Part shown: one piece after another, positions 1-7,764 of the stretch
Layout of the letters: every line of letters starts with the position of its first letter
Numbering within the stretch: the first letter of the stretch is position 1
Assembly: GCA_020638835.1 (NCBI GenBank)
Contig: JACKHV010000014.1
Span: forward strand, 1-22,902
Direction of reading: 5' to 3'
Length of the DNA: 22,902 nucleotides
Source of the DNA: Planctomycetota bacterium
Lineage (GTDB): Bacteria > Planctomycetota > UBA1135 > GCA-002686595
Position numbers and translations under genes: made by a program
The notes under the pieces: generated by a model
Databases searched by the model: none
What the model saw: the letters and a program-made list of their open reading frames with translations, nothing else
What the model was told of the DNA's origin: nothing

Positions 1-117
1 GGCGGCAACAAGGCCGCCACCTCGCGCGTCCGCAAGTCCATGCAAGAGGTCAAGGCGATCGCCCAGGACCTGCGCAAGGAGATGCTGGAACTGCGCGACG
101 CCGGCGGCGCCTCCTGA
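1..117 (+). CDS. Histone H1-like (Hc1-type) DNA-binding protein, C-terminal end only
   Basis: Only the last 38 codons are in the window, in frame 1 and ending at TGA 115-117. The tail has the pattern GNKAATSRVRKSMQEVKAIA, then QDLRKEMLEL. This strongly resembles the C-terminal half of the short bacterial histone H1-like proteins of the Hc1 group, which are basic, helical, nucleoid-associated DNA-binding proteins. The basic residues (K4, R9, R11, K12, K18, R25, K26 of the visible part) fit that role. The N-terminus and promoter lie outside the window. The next gene begins 14 bp downstream on the same strand, so the two may be co-transcribed. The family call is from recognition of the motif; the alternative is an unrelated basic helical protein. 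Confidence 0.7.
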   Translation, partial: GGNKAATSRVRKSMQEVKAIAQDLRKEMLELRDAGGAS

Positions 118-131
118 ACCACCTGCCACTC

Positions 132-800
132 GTGCCGAACGTCAGCGATCAGAACGGCGGCGAGTCCCACGACGAACAGGCCACCCCGGGTGGCCTTTCG
201 TCATGTCTGGGTGCCCGCGAGGCCGCGCCGACGCGGCGGGGCTTCTTCCTCGGCCTCGGCGCCGCCCCGCTCGCCTTCGCGGTGGGGACCGAGGACGAGG
301 GCGCGCCGCCGGCGCTCGAGTCCTGGACGGTCTTCCTCGTGCGCCACGCCGAGAAGGGCGTCGACGACCCCCGCGATCCGGCGCTCAGCGAAGCGGGGAA
401 GCTGCGCGCCGCGGCGCTCGCCGAGCTGCTCGCGGCGGCCGGCGTGAATCGCGTCTTCTCGACCGACTACCGCCGGGCGCGCGACACCGCGGCGCCGCTC
501 GCGGACCACGCGGGCGTCGAGGTCGAGCTCTACGATCCGCGCGAAGCCGGCGCGATCGTGAAGACGCTCTCGGAGCTGCCCGCCGGCAGCGTGGCCGTGG
601 TCGTCGGCCACTCGAACACGACGCCGCAGGTCTTGACGGCGCTCGGCGCGCCGGAGCCGCGCGGTCTCGAGGACTCGCGCTACGGACGAATCCTGCCCGA
701 AGACTGCTACGACCGGCTCTACCTCGCGCACTTCGCGCGCGTCGGCGAGTCGAAGGACGCGCGCTTCGCCGGCAGCCTCGAGCTGCGCTACGGCAGCTGA
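132..800 (+). CDS. Tat-exported histidine phosphatase family protein (phosphoglycerate mutase/SixA-like)
   Basis: 222 residues from a GTG start; no later ATG lies in this frame. Residues 34-52 form a twin-arginine signal: T-R35-R36-G-F-F, then a hydrophobic stretch, so export of a folded protein by Tat is inferred. The branch-2-like histidine phosphatase core follows. It has the LVRHAEKG motif with the phospho-accepting H72 (R71 beside it), the S/TDYRRARDTA segment (110-120) with the second arginine, and VVVGHSNT with the second catalytic His at 159. The length is typical of the small members. The substrate cannot be told; members hydrolyse varied phosphomonoesters. It lies just after the histone-like gene. 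Its 3' end overlaps the convergent DUF952 gene by 13 bp (788-800). Confidence 0.85.
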   Translation: MPNVSDQNGGESHDEQATPGGLSSCLGAREAAPTRRGFFLGLGAAPLAFAVGTEDEGAPPALESWTVFLVRHAEKGVDDPRDPALSEAGKLRAAALAELLAAAGVNRVFSTDYRRARDTAAPLADHAGVEVELYDPREAGAIVKTLSELPAGSVAVVVGHSNTTPQVLTALGAPEPRGLEDSRYGRILPEDCYDRLYLAHFARVGESKDARFAGSLELRYGS

Positions 801-1183
801 TCGGGCGGCGTTCCGTCGTGACCGCTCGGCCCGTCGTCCGCGTGACGCACGGCGAAGTCGGGCAGCTTCCAGCGCCCGCCGCGGGAGTGCAGCTTCCACC
901 AGCGCAACACGTCTTCCGGCTCGAGTTCGCGGTAGAGGTGCGGGAACAGCGCGCCGTCGCGTGACGCTTCGAAGCGCAGCGCGTCGGCGGTGCGCAGCGG
1001 GCAGAGCTCGAGCAGGTACACGTCGGTCGCGTCGGCGTAGTGCTCCTCGAGCGTCCCGGCGAGCTGCGACGCGGTCGAGGCGTGGATGAAGCCACAGAGC
1101 GCCAGCGAGCGCGGAGCCCAGCCGCGGCCGGGACGCCGCGCCCAGTCGTCCGGCAGCACCACGTGGAAGCAGCGCTCAACCAC
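788..1183 (-). CDS. DUF952 family protein
   Basis: 131 residues from a GTG start at 1183. The sequence runs CFHVVLPDDW near the N-terminus, then LCGFIHASTASQL, a TDVYLLEL strand and an LFPHLYREL segment. These match the conserved blocks of DUF952 (the GFIHxS and GxxFPHxY motifs), a small family of unknown biochemical function of about 110 residues. The start overlaps the end of mqnD by 8 bp, so it is translationally coupled and the last gene of the mqnB-mqnD-DUF952 operon. The stop (TAG at 788-790) lies inside the end of the convergent phosphatase gene. A role beside menaquinone synthesis is only suggested by position. The ~25-residue C-terminal tail is polar and probably disordered. Confidence 0.82.
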   Translation of the reverse strand: MVERCFHVVLPDDWARRPGRGWAPRSLALCGFIHASTASQLAGTLEEHYADATDVYLLELCPLRTADALRFEASRDGALFPHLYRELEPEDVLRWWKLHSRGGRWKLPDFAVRHADDGPSGHDGTPPDQLP

Positions 1184-2015
1184 CGACGACCTCCAGGCCG
1201 GGCGCGGCGGCGGACAAGAGGCCCGCGGCGCGCGCCTCGCGCTCGAGGGCGGCGATCGCCGCGCGACCCACGTCGCCGAGCTCGCGCGTCCAGTCGTTGA
1301 CGTACAGCTCGACGTGCTTCCAGAGCACGTCGTCGCGCTGTTCCTGGGCGTGCTCGCGCATCGTCTCGAGCGCGCCGTCCGGGTGCGCACGCGCCCAGTC
1401 GATGCTGCGGCCGACCGCGTCCGAGACCGCGCACAGCACTTCGCTACCGAGCCTGCGGTGCGCGAAGATGCCGCCCAGCGGCAGCGGACTCCGCGTGCGT
1501 GCTTCCCAGCTCGCGCCGAGGTCCTCGACGAGGCGCAGGCCGTGCTCGGCGTAGGTGAAGCGACCTTCGTGGATGCAGACGCCGTAGTCCGCGGCGCCGT
1601 TCGCGAGCGCGGGCATGATCCGTGAGAAGACGCACTGCTCGGGCAGTGGCGCGCCGGGGTGCAGCAGGCGGAAGAGCAGGTTCGCCGTAGTGTGCGCGCC
1701 CGGCGCGAGCACGCGCGAGTCGGCGTCGAGTGGACGCGCGGACTCTCGTGCGAGCAGCACGGGGCCGACGCCGAATCCGAGCGCCGCGCCGCTCGCCAGC
1801 ACGCAGAGGTCCGCCGAGCGCTCGATCGCCAAGGCGAAGCTGCCCTTGCTGAGCTGCAGCTCACCGCTCGCGAGTCGTTCGTTCAACTCTTCCACGTCGG
1901 CGAGCACGAACTCGACGTCGAAGCCCTCGCAACGCACCGCGCCCGTCAGCAGCGCGTGGAAGGCGAAGGTGTCGTTGGGGCAGGTCGAGATGCCGAATCG
2001 GAGCGCGCGACTCAC
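1176..2015 (-). CDS. mqnD: 1,4-dihydroxy-6-naphthoate synthase MqnD (futalosine menaquinone pathway)
   Basis: 279 residues. MqnD converts cyclic de-hypoxanthine futalosine to 1,4-dihydroxy-6-naphthoate, the naphthoquinone precursor of menaquinone; it has a periplasmic-binding-protein-like fold and acts in the cytoplasm. The protein opens with LRFGISTCPNDTFAFHALL, the family's signature N-terminus. It continues with LSKGSFA, with LLARES, and with GAADYGVCIHEGRFTY, in which the IHE block is conserved. The GTG start at 2015 was chosen because it directly precedes the signature and overlaps the mqnB stop by four bases (GTGA). The frame stays open upstream but the extension is low-quality R/A-rich translation. 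The length is normal for the family. It is preceded by mqnB, the enzyme that acts earlier in the same pathway, so the function is well supported. Confidence 0.95.
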   Translation of the reverse strand: MSRALRFGISTCPNDTFAFHALLTGAVRCEGFDVEFVLADVEELNERLASGELQLSKGSFALAIERSADLCVLASGAALGFGVGPVLLARESARPLDADSRVLAPGAHTTANLLFRLLHPGAPLPEQCVFSRIMPALANGAADYGVCIHEGRFTYAEHGLRLVEDLGASWEARTRSPLPLGGIFAHRRLGSEVLCAVSDAVGRSIDWARAHPDGALETMREHAQEQRDDVLWKHVELYVNDWTRELGDVGRAAIAALEREARAAGLLSAAAPGLEVVGG

Positions 2016-2659
2016 GCGGGTTCCTTCGCCAACCACTCGAGCGACAACTCGTGCGCGGCCGCGAGCGCGGAGGGGATGCGCCACGCGGATGCCTGGCGAT
2101 CGCCGACGACGTTCGAAGCACCGCGCACGATCGACAGCGGCACGCGCGCAAGGGCGCAAGCGAGCGCGACCGCGAAGCCCTCCATGTCCTCGGCGAGCGC
2201 CGCGGGGAAGCGTTCCTTGCGCTCCGCCGCGTGCGCCGGAGAGTCGGACGCCGCGCAGGTCGAGAGCAGCAGCGGACCCGAGGCCTCGAGCCGCATGCGG
2301 TCCGCGATCGGGTGCGGCGTCGTGTCGGTGGACCCGGGCCACTGCGGGAAGCCGAGCGCGGGCGGAGCGACGAAGCGCGAGCCCTCGCCGACGCCGACGC
2401 CCTCGAGCGCGACCTCGCCGAAGGTGGTCGCGGTGCCGACGGGAAAGCTCTCTTCGTCGAAGGTGCCGGCGATGCCGACGAGCAGCGCGCGCTGTGGCTT
2501 GTAGCGCTCGAGCAGCGTCGCCGTGCGTGCGGCGGCCGCGACGGGGCCGAAGCCGCAGACCTCGACGCGCGCCCGGGCCGGGTCGTAGCCGCCCTGGTCG
2601 CGGAGGCGCTCGAGTTCGAGCGCGGTGGGGACGAGCAGCAGCAGAGGGGCGTCTTTCAT
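2012..2659 (-). CDS. mqnB: Futalosine hydrolase MqnB (nucleoside phosphorylase family)
   Basis: 215 residues from ATG at 2659. MqnB cleaves futalosine to hypoxanthine and de-hypoxanthine futalosine, the step two before MqnD (MqnC cyclises the product in between). The sequence has the purine-nucleoside phosphorylase / MTA-SAH nucleosidase pattern. It includes LLLLVPTALELERL, VCGFGPVAAAA, LVGIAGTFDEE in the first half, and EDMEGFAVALACAL followed by IVRGASNVVGDR near the end; the MEG and SN.xG.R blocks line the nucleoside pocket. MTA/SAH nucleosidase is the main alternative, but overlap with mqnD strongly favours futalosine hydrolase. It is the first gene of the minus-strand operon, divergent from the M28 peptidase gene with only 87 bp between them. 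No strong ribosome binding site is visible. mqnA, mqnC and mqnE are not in the window. Confidence 0.93.
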   Translation of the reverse strand: MKDAPLLLLVPTALELERLRDQGGYDPARARVEVCGFGPVAAAARTATLLERYKPQRALLVGIAGTFDEESFPVGTATTFGEVALEGVGVGEGSRFVAPPALGFPQWPGSTDTTPHPIADRMRLEASGPLLLSTCAASDSPAHAAERKERFPAALAEDMEGFAVALACALARVPLSIVRGASNVVGDRQASAWRIPSALAAAHELSLEWLAKEPA

Positions 2660-2683
2660 GCCGCAGAGTGTCGTCGCAGGGGG

Positions 2684-2704
2684 CTCCCCGTGCAATCCGG
2701 GGAG
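2684..2704. promoter_or_regulatory. Hairpin in the divergent mqnB / M28 peptidase spacer
   Basis: CTCCCCG and CGGGGAG form a perfect 7-bp stem around the loop TGCAATC. It sits 25 bp upstream of the mqnB start and about 43 bp upstream of the peptidase start, within the 87-bp spacer that must hold both promoters. It could be an operator or part of a 5' leader; nothing shows which. Confidence 0.3.
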
Positions 2705-2746
2705 ACTCGGGTAGGCTGCGGAAGCACCCCGACCCGCTGCCCTCGC

Positions 2747-4468
2747 ATGATCTCCACCAGCCTGCTGTTCCTCGCCCTGCTCGTCCCCACGACGTTCCCG
2801 CTCCCGCGGATTCAGCTCGCCGAAGCGCGGCTCGAGACGCCCTACGCGGTGAGCGAGCTGGTGCGCATGTCGCGCGAGGACTCGCGCGTGGCCGCGACGC
2901 TGCGCGAGCTGACGGACCTCCACCCGCGGCGCCTCACCGCGTCGAAGGGGCTCGCGCGCGCTTTCGACTGGGCCGCCGGCGAGTTCCGCGAGCTCGGGCT
3001 CGAGCCGCGCTTCGAGGCGTGGGGCACCTTCCCCGCGGGCTTCGAGCGCGGACCTTGGTGGGGACGCGTCGTATATCCCGATGCGCGACCGCTCGAGTTC
3101 ATCACGCACTCGTGGACGCGGGGCACGGACGGGCCGCGGCGCGGCATGGCCGTGCTCGAACCGGAGGGCGAGCTGCTGCCGGAGACGCTCGCCGAGCTCG
3201 TCGCCGGCAAGTGGGTCGTGCTGCGCGGCGAAGGCCGCAGTGGCAAGCAACGTCGCGCGTTCCTCACTGCGTGCGACGAGTCCGGCGCGTTCGGCGTGAT
3301 CTCGCGCGGACCGGAGAGCGGGCTGCTCGTGACGGGCGGCTCGGAGTCGGTCGACCCCGAGGACTTGGACCGCGCGTGTCGCATCACGCTGCTCCACGAC
3401 CAACACGTCGCCCTCGAGGCGCAGCTCGCTTCCGGCGCGAAGACGCAGCTCGAGTTCGACATCGACAACCAGTTCACGCCGGGGCCGGTGACGAACCACA
3501 ACCTCGTCTGCGACCTCCTTGGCGCGGAGTTCCCGGACGAGTACGTGATCGTTCAGGCGCACCTCGACGGCTGGGACGGCGCCGAGGGCGCGCAGGACAA
3601 CGGCACGGGCGTGGCGACGACGCTCGAGGTCGCGCGCCTGCTCGTCGCGCTCGGCACGCCTCCGCGGCGCACGATCCGCTTCGTGCTGTACAGCGGTGAG
3701 GAACAGGGGCTGTTCGGCTCCGCGGGCTACGTGCGCGACCACGCGAACGAGCTGGAGCGCACGAGCATCGTGCTGAACCACGACCAGGGCTCGAACTACC
3801 TGCGCGGCATCACGGCGACGGAAGCGATGTTCCCGACCTTCGAAGCCGTCTTCGCGCCGGTGATGGAACTGGACCCCGAGCGGCCGTTCGCGATCGAACT
3901 CGTCGACGGGATCACCGGCGGCGCGTCCGACCATGCGCCCTTCGTGCAAGCGGGCGTGCCGGCCTTCCACTGGAAGCAGGAGTGGAGCGGATACACCTAC
4001 GTGCACCACACGCAGCACGACACCTTCGCGGAGGTGCGGATGGACGACGTGCGGCACTCGGTGGCCGTCATCGCGCTCGCGGCGCACGGCTTCGCCGAGC
4101 TCGACGACTTGGTCTCGCGGCGCGAGATGCGCGCTCCGGAGCCGCGGCGCATGGGCGTGTTCCTCTCCGGCACCGAGGTCACCGGCGTCTCGCCCGACTC
4201 GCGCGCCGCCGCGGCGGGCTGGCAGAAGGGCGACGTGATCCTGTCGATCGACGGCACCGAGGTCGCGAGCCGTCGGGAGCTGACGCGTCGCCTGCAGGAA
4301 GGCGGCCCCGAGAAGCGCGTCGTGGTGCAGCGCGGCGAGGAGCGGCTCGAGACGCTGCTCGATTACTCGGACGACCCCGAGGAGGACCGCCGCCAAGCGC
4401 GCCTCGCGCGGCTCGAGGCCCTGCGCGCCGAGCGCGAGGCCGCGGCCGATCCCGAATCGGGACAGTAG
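2747..4468 (+). CDS. Secreted M28-family zinc aminopeptidase with C-terminal PDZ domain
   Basis: 573 residues. The ATG at 2747 gives a hydrophobic signal peptide (residues 3-25). Residues about 260-450 carry the M28 metallopeptidase core with all expected two-zinc ligands. They are H272 in QAHLDGWD, D284 in AQDNGTG, the catalytic/metal pair E318-E319 in YSGEEQGLFGS, D346 in NHDQG, and H421 in YVHHTQHDT. GGASDHAPF is also typical. The region 60-250 resembles the inserted protease-associated-type domain of larger M28 enzymes. From about 468 to 540 a PDZ domain follows (GVSPDSRAAAAGWQKGDVIL, then SIDGTEV). The C-terminal ~30 residues are highly charged and helical. Role: release of N-terminal residues from peptides outside the cytoplasm; the PDZ domain may bind peptide tails. 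It is divergent from mqnB and probably monocistronic, with a hairpin at its stop codon. Confidence 0.9.
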   Translation: MISTSLLFLALLVPTTFPLPRIQLAEARLETPYAVSELVRMSREDSRVAATLRELTDLHPRRLTASKGLARAFDWAAGEFRELGLEPRFEAWGTFPAGFERGPWWGRVVYPDARPLEFITHSWTRGTDGPRRGMAVLEPEGELLPETLAELVAGKWVVLRGEGRSGKQRRAFLTACDESGAFGVISRGPESGLLVTGGSESVDPEDLDRACRITLLHDQHVALEAQLASGAKTQLEFDIDNQFTPGPVTNHNLVCDLLGAEFPDEYVIVQAHLDGWDGAEGAQDNGTGVATTLEVARLLVALGTPPRRTIRFVLYSGEEQGLFGSAGYVRDHANELERTSIVLNHDQGSNYLRGITATEAMFPTFEAVFAPVMELDPERPFAIELVDGITGGASDHAPFVQAGVPAFHWKQEWSGYTYVHHTQHDTFAEVRMDDVRHSVAVIALAAHGFAELDDLVSRREMRAPEPRRMGVFLSGTEVTGVSPDSRAAAAGWQKGDVILSIDGTEVASRRELTRRLQEGGPEKRVVVQRGEERLETLLDYSDDPEEDRRQARLARLEALRAEREAAADPESGQ

Positions 4469-4485
4469 GGCCTCGCGGGAGGCCC
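4468..4485 (+). terminator. Hairpin at the end of the M28 peptidase gene
   Basis: GGGCCTC-GCGG-GAGGCCC gives a perfect 7-bp stem with a 4-nt loop that begins on the last base of the TAG stop. No T-tract follows, so intrinsic termination is uncertain. Confidence 0.4.
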
Positions 4486-4584
4486 CGGGCGGGCCGCCGC
4501 AGGAACCCTCACCGCTGGGACTTCGGCGGGTCGGAGGGCCGACAGCGCCTCAAGAGCAGGCGCCGGAACGCCGATCTTGGGGCC

Positions 4585-5832
4585 ATGGCGCCCACTTCCT
4601 CCGACCGACCGAGCCTCACGCCGGCGAACTGTCTGGCCTGCGGCTCGCTCGAGAGTCACCAGCTCGGCTACTGGAATTCCATGCCGCTGAGCGTGATGAG
4701 CCTTCCGAGGACGAAGGGCGAGGCGGTCGCATCGCCCACCTACAAGCTCGACGTGCGGCGCTGTACGCACTGCGGACACGTGTTCCACACGAGCTTCGAC
4801 CAGGACGAAGTCCACTACCGCGAGAACTCCAACTTGGTCTTCAACCAGGGCCACGGCTGGCAGCTGTACCAGGACGACCTCGCCGAGCGCTGGGTCGCGC
4901 AGTTCAGCCTCGCCGGGAAGCGCGTGATCGAGGTCGGCGCCGGCGACGGCCAGTTCCTCGAGCGCATGGCACGGCAAGGGTGCGAGGTGATCGCGTTCGA
5001 GCCCGGTCCCGACGCGGACGCTTGCGCAGCGCGTGGGTTCAAGGTGCAGCGCGCGTACTTCGGCGAGGAAGAGGTCGGCGAGCACCAACCCGACGCCATC
5101 GTCTGCCGCCACGTCATCGAACACATGGCCGACCCGTCGGCCTTCCTGCGCGCCATCCGCCGCGGCGCGGTGGCCACGAACCAGGCACCGATCTTCCTGG
5201 CGGAAGTCCCGCGCATCGACAAGGCGCTCGACCAGCATCGGATCAACGACTTCCTCTACGAGCACGTCTCGCACTTCACCGAGCACTCCTTCCGTGTGCT
5301 GTTCGAGGAAGCGGGCTGGGGCGTCATCGATGTCGACCGCGGGTACGGCGATGAAGTCGTCACGCTCGCCGCGCAGCCGAGGTTGCGCCGCCGCCGCCGC
5401 GAGGAGACTCCCCGGCTGGCGCTGTCGCTCGTCGACGACAGCCGCGAGTTCCGCGAGAGCGTGGACCTGCAGACGGACGAACTGCGCAACCGCATCGCGA
5501 CCTGGCAGGAAGAAGGGCGCACCGTCGCGTTGTGGGGCGGCACCGGCAAGGGCGCCGCGCTGATCAACATGTGCGGCCTCAGCGAGGACGTCGCGCCGCT
5601 CGTGATCGACTCGGATCCGCGCAAGCAGGGCGCCCACGTGCCCGGCACCGGCCAGCTGATCCAGAGCCCCGCTGCCTGCCTCGAGCACGGCGTGGACGTG
5701 ATCCTGATCTGCACGCAGTGGCGTGCGCGCGACATCGAGCACGAGATCAAGTCGGTGCTGAACCTCGACGCCGAGCTCTATGTCGTGCATCGCGGGCAGA
5801 TCGTGCCGTTGACACCCGAGCTGGAGCTCTAG
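4585..5832 (+). CDS. Three-domain SAM-dependent C-methyltransferase-type protein (zinc finger / methyltransferase / C-terminal Rossmann-like domain)
   Basis: 415 residues from ATG 4585. An N-terminal zinc-binding region has C16-x2-C19 and C60-x2-C63, the putative-zinc-binding module of sugar C-methyltransferases such as TylC3. A class I SAM fold follows: motif I VIEVGAGDGQFLE from about 114, the acidic FEP loop at the end of strand 2, and ICRHVIEHM in place of the usual HVxEH block. The C-terminal part starts near 313 with VALWGGTGKGAALIN and continues with VIDSDPRKQGAHVPGTG. This is the pattern of the C-methyltransferase C-terminal domain (Methyltransf_14 type). Such enzymes usually methylate NDP-sugars or related small molecules. 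The target is unknown here. The stop TAG is followed immediately by the TTG start of a GT41 glycosyltransferase, so the two are an operon and probably serve one glycan or glycosylation pathway. Confidence 0.85.
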   Translation: MAPTSSDRPSLTPANCLACGSLESHQLGYWNSMPLSVMSLPRTKGEAVASPTYKLDVRRCTHCGHVFHTSFDQDEVHYRENSNLVFNQGHGWQLYQDDLAERWVAQFSLAGKRVIEVGAGDGQFLERMARQGCEVIAFEPGPDADACAARGFKVQRAYFGEEEVGEHQPDAIVCRHVIEHMADPSAFLRAIRRGAVATNQAPIFLAEVPRIDKALDQHRINDFLYEHVSHFTEHSFRVLFEEAGWGVIDVDRGYGDEVVTLAAQPRLRRRRREETPRLALSLVDDSREFRESVDLQTDELRNRIATWQEEGRTVALWGGTGKGAALINMCGLSEDVAPLVIDSDPRKQGAHVPGTGQLIQSPAACLEHGVDVILICTQWRARDIEHEIKSVLNLDAELYVVHRGQIVPLTPELEL

Positions 5833-7749
5833 TTGGACCTCCTCGAAGTCGCTGGGCTGGAGGCCGAGCGCCTTCGGCTGATCGAACTGTCGAGAACGCG
5901 GGACGTCGCCGCGCTCGAGCGGGCGTACGCGCACCTCGAGTCGACGAATCCGCGTTCGCTCTCGGAGGGCGCGACGAGTCCCGCGGAACGCGAACTCGTG
6001 CGGGCCTGGATCGAGGCGTGGGACACCGTCCTGCAGGACTGGTTCCTCGGGGACGGCGCGGAGCATGGTGCGTGGCGCGTGCTGATGCTGCCCGACGAGT
6101 CGGGCGGCTTCGTGCTGCGACACCTGAGCCTGCTCGCGTTCTGGTTGTCGGAGGTCGGTTCGGAGCGTCTCGGCGCCGATCCGCTTCCCGTCGAGCTCGG
6201 CGAGATGTCACTCGACGCGCAAGCGCGTGCGCTCGGCCGCTTCTGTACGCGCGCCGACGGCCGCACGGCGATCGACTACGCCGCCGTGCACGACGCGCTT
6301 CGACCGTTGCTGCGGCCGTTCCTCGCGCACTGGGCGCTGACCGTGCACCTCGTCTCACCGACGGCGAGCTTCGATCCGGCGGTCGGCGCCAATCGCCAGG
6401 CGCTGTGCAACGACTTCGCGCGCTGTCACGCCGAAGCGGATGTCGGCCTTGCCATGGACCCGCTCTACTTCCAGGCGGCGTACCGTGCGATCTATCACAG
6501 CTCCGATCCGCACGACTTCGTCAGCGTGCTCTCGGACCGCGCCTTCGCGCCGCGGCTCGCCTCGAGAACCGCGTGCGAGCCGCAGGGATCCGAAGGGCTC
6601 GGCGTCTTGCTCGGCTGCTTCGCAGAGCACCACGCCGTGCGTCGCAGCACGGAACCGCTGCTCTCCGAGCTGCGCGACGCGGGAGAGTGGTGTGGCTACT
6701 ACCCCGGCGGCGACCGCGCTGCGGCGCTCGACGAGCTCGGACCGCGGTGGGCCGGCCCGGACGCGCGCCTCGTGGCGACCGACGCCGGGCGCATCGACGC
6801 CGCACGGAGCCTCGCCGAGCGCGTCGCCGAGGACCGCCTCGACTTCCTGTTCTTCCCGGAGGTCGGCATCTCGACCGCGTCCGCCGTGCTCGCGCGTCAG
6901 CGACTCGCGCGCGTGCAGGCGACGACCTACGGACACCCGGCGACGAGCGGCTCGCGCGAAGTCGACTTCTTCGTGAGCGGCATCGAGACCGAGGACGGCA
7001 GCACGCGCTACCGCGAGCGCCTCGTGCTGCTCCCGGGGCTCGGCGTCGCCTCGAACCTGCCGCCCGAACCCCTCCACCCGCGGCAACGGCCCCTCGACGA
7101 CGAGAGGTGTCGCCTCGCGAGCCTGTCGTCGATCGACAAGCTGAACGGCGAGTTGCTGTGCGCCTGGCGTGGCGTGCTCGAGTCCGGCGGGAAGTGCGCG
7201 GAGCTGCTGCACTTCCCCGGCGCGCGCGGTGGAGCGGCGACGGCGATCGAGTGCGCGGCGCGCGAGGCCCTGGGTGCGTCGGCGAACTACGAGCTGCACC
7301 CCGCGCTCCCGCGTGCCGTCCTGCTGCAGCGCCTGCTCGAGGCCGACGTGCTGCTCGACTCCTTCCCGTTCTCCGGCTTCAACACGCTCGTCGACGCGCT
7401 GTCGCTCTCGCTACCGGTCGTCAGCTTGCGACGCCCGGGCTTCGCCGGCGGAGTGGGGGCGGCGGTCCTCACGCGGCTCGGCTGCGCGGAGGAGTGCGTG
7501 GCGACGACGACGGAGGAGTACGTCGCGAAGGCCGTGCGGCTGGCCCGTGATGCGCAGCTGCGGCTGGAGCTGCGCGCGCGCCTCTCTCGCGAACGCGTGC
7601 TCGCCGTGCTCTGCGACGGCTCGCTCGGCGCGCACTTCCGCGCTGCGGTCGAGTGGATGCGCGCGACCGGTCCCGGTCAGGACGGCGCACCCGTCTACAT
7701 CGAGGCGGGGGAGCCGCCTCGCGTGCTGACGGACTGGCCGCGTCGCTGA
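5833..7749 (+). CDS. GT41-family glycosyltransferase (O-GlcNAc transferase / SPINDLY / HMW1C-like)
   Basis: 638 residues. The start is TTG, directly after the upstream TAG. It is supported by GGAG at 5823-5826, six bases ahead. Residues 1-250 are mostly helical with no clear TPR motif. The catalytic part is recognisable by RLARVQATTYGHPATSGSRE (from about 356), equivalent to the PVQxxxxGxPxTxG block of OGT-like enzymes, followed by DFFVSG. Next comes ADVLLDSFPFSGFNTLVDAL at about 502-521, LPVVSL, and a final GCAEECVATTTEEYV segment; these match the UDP-sugar-binding C-lobe of GT41. Known members glycosylate proteins: OGT on Ser/Thr, SPINDLY with fucose, and HMW1C on Asn in the cytoplasm. A protein substrate is therefore plausible, but neither donor nor acceptor can be read from the sequence. 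The lack of TPRs and the presence of a helical N-terminal domain point more to the HMW1C side than to OGT. Confidence 0.82.
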   Translation: MDLLEVAGLEAERLRLIELSRTRDVAALERAYAHLESTNPRSLSEGATSPAERELVRAWIEAWDTVLQDWFLGDGAEHGAWRVLMLPDESGGFVLRHLSLLAFWLSEVGSERLGADPLPVELGEMSLDAQARALGRFCTRADGRTAIDYAAVHDALRPLLRPFLAHWALTVHLVSPTASFDPAVGANRQALCNDFARCHAEADVGLAMDPLYFQAAYRAIYHSSDPHDFVSVLSDRAFAPRLASRTACEPQGSEGLGVLLGCFAEHHAVRRSTEPLLSELRDAGEWCGYYPGGDRAAALDELGPRWAGPDARLVATDAGRIDAARSLAERVAEDRLDFLFFPEVGISTASAVLARQRLARVQATTYGHPATSGSREVDFFVSGIETEDGSTRYRERLVLLPGLGVASNLPPEPLHPRQRPLDDERCRLASLSSIDKLNGELLCAWRGVLESGGKCAELLHFPGARGGAATAIECAAREALGASANYELHPALPRAVLLQRLLEADVLLDSFPFSGFNTLVDALSLSLPVVSLRRPGFAGGVGAAVLTRLGCAEECVATTTEEYVAKAVRLARDAQLRLELRARLSRERVLAVLCDGSLGAHFRAAVEWMRATGPGQDGAPVYIEAGEPPRVLTDWPRR

Positions 7750-7764
7750 GTCCGGGTGCGGCGC

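Noticed and set aside
2660..4396. Upstream continuation of the mqnB frame across the peptidase gene
   Set aside because: mqnB starts naturally at 2659; the extension is Arg/Glu-rich shadow of the M28 peptidase codons.
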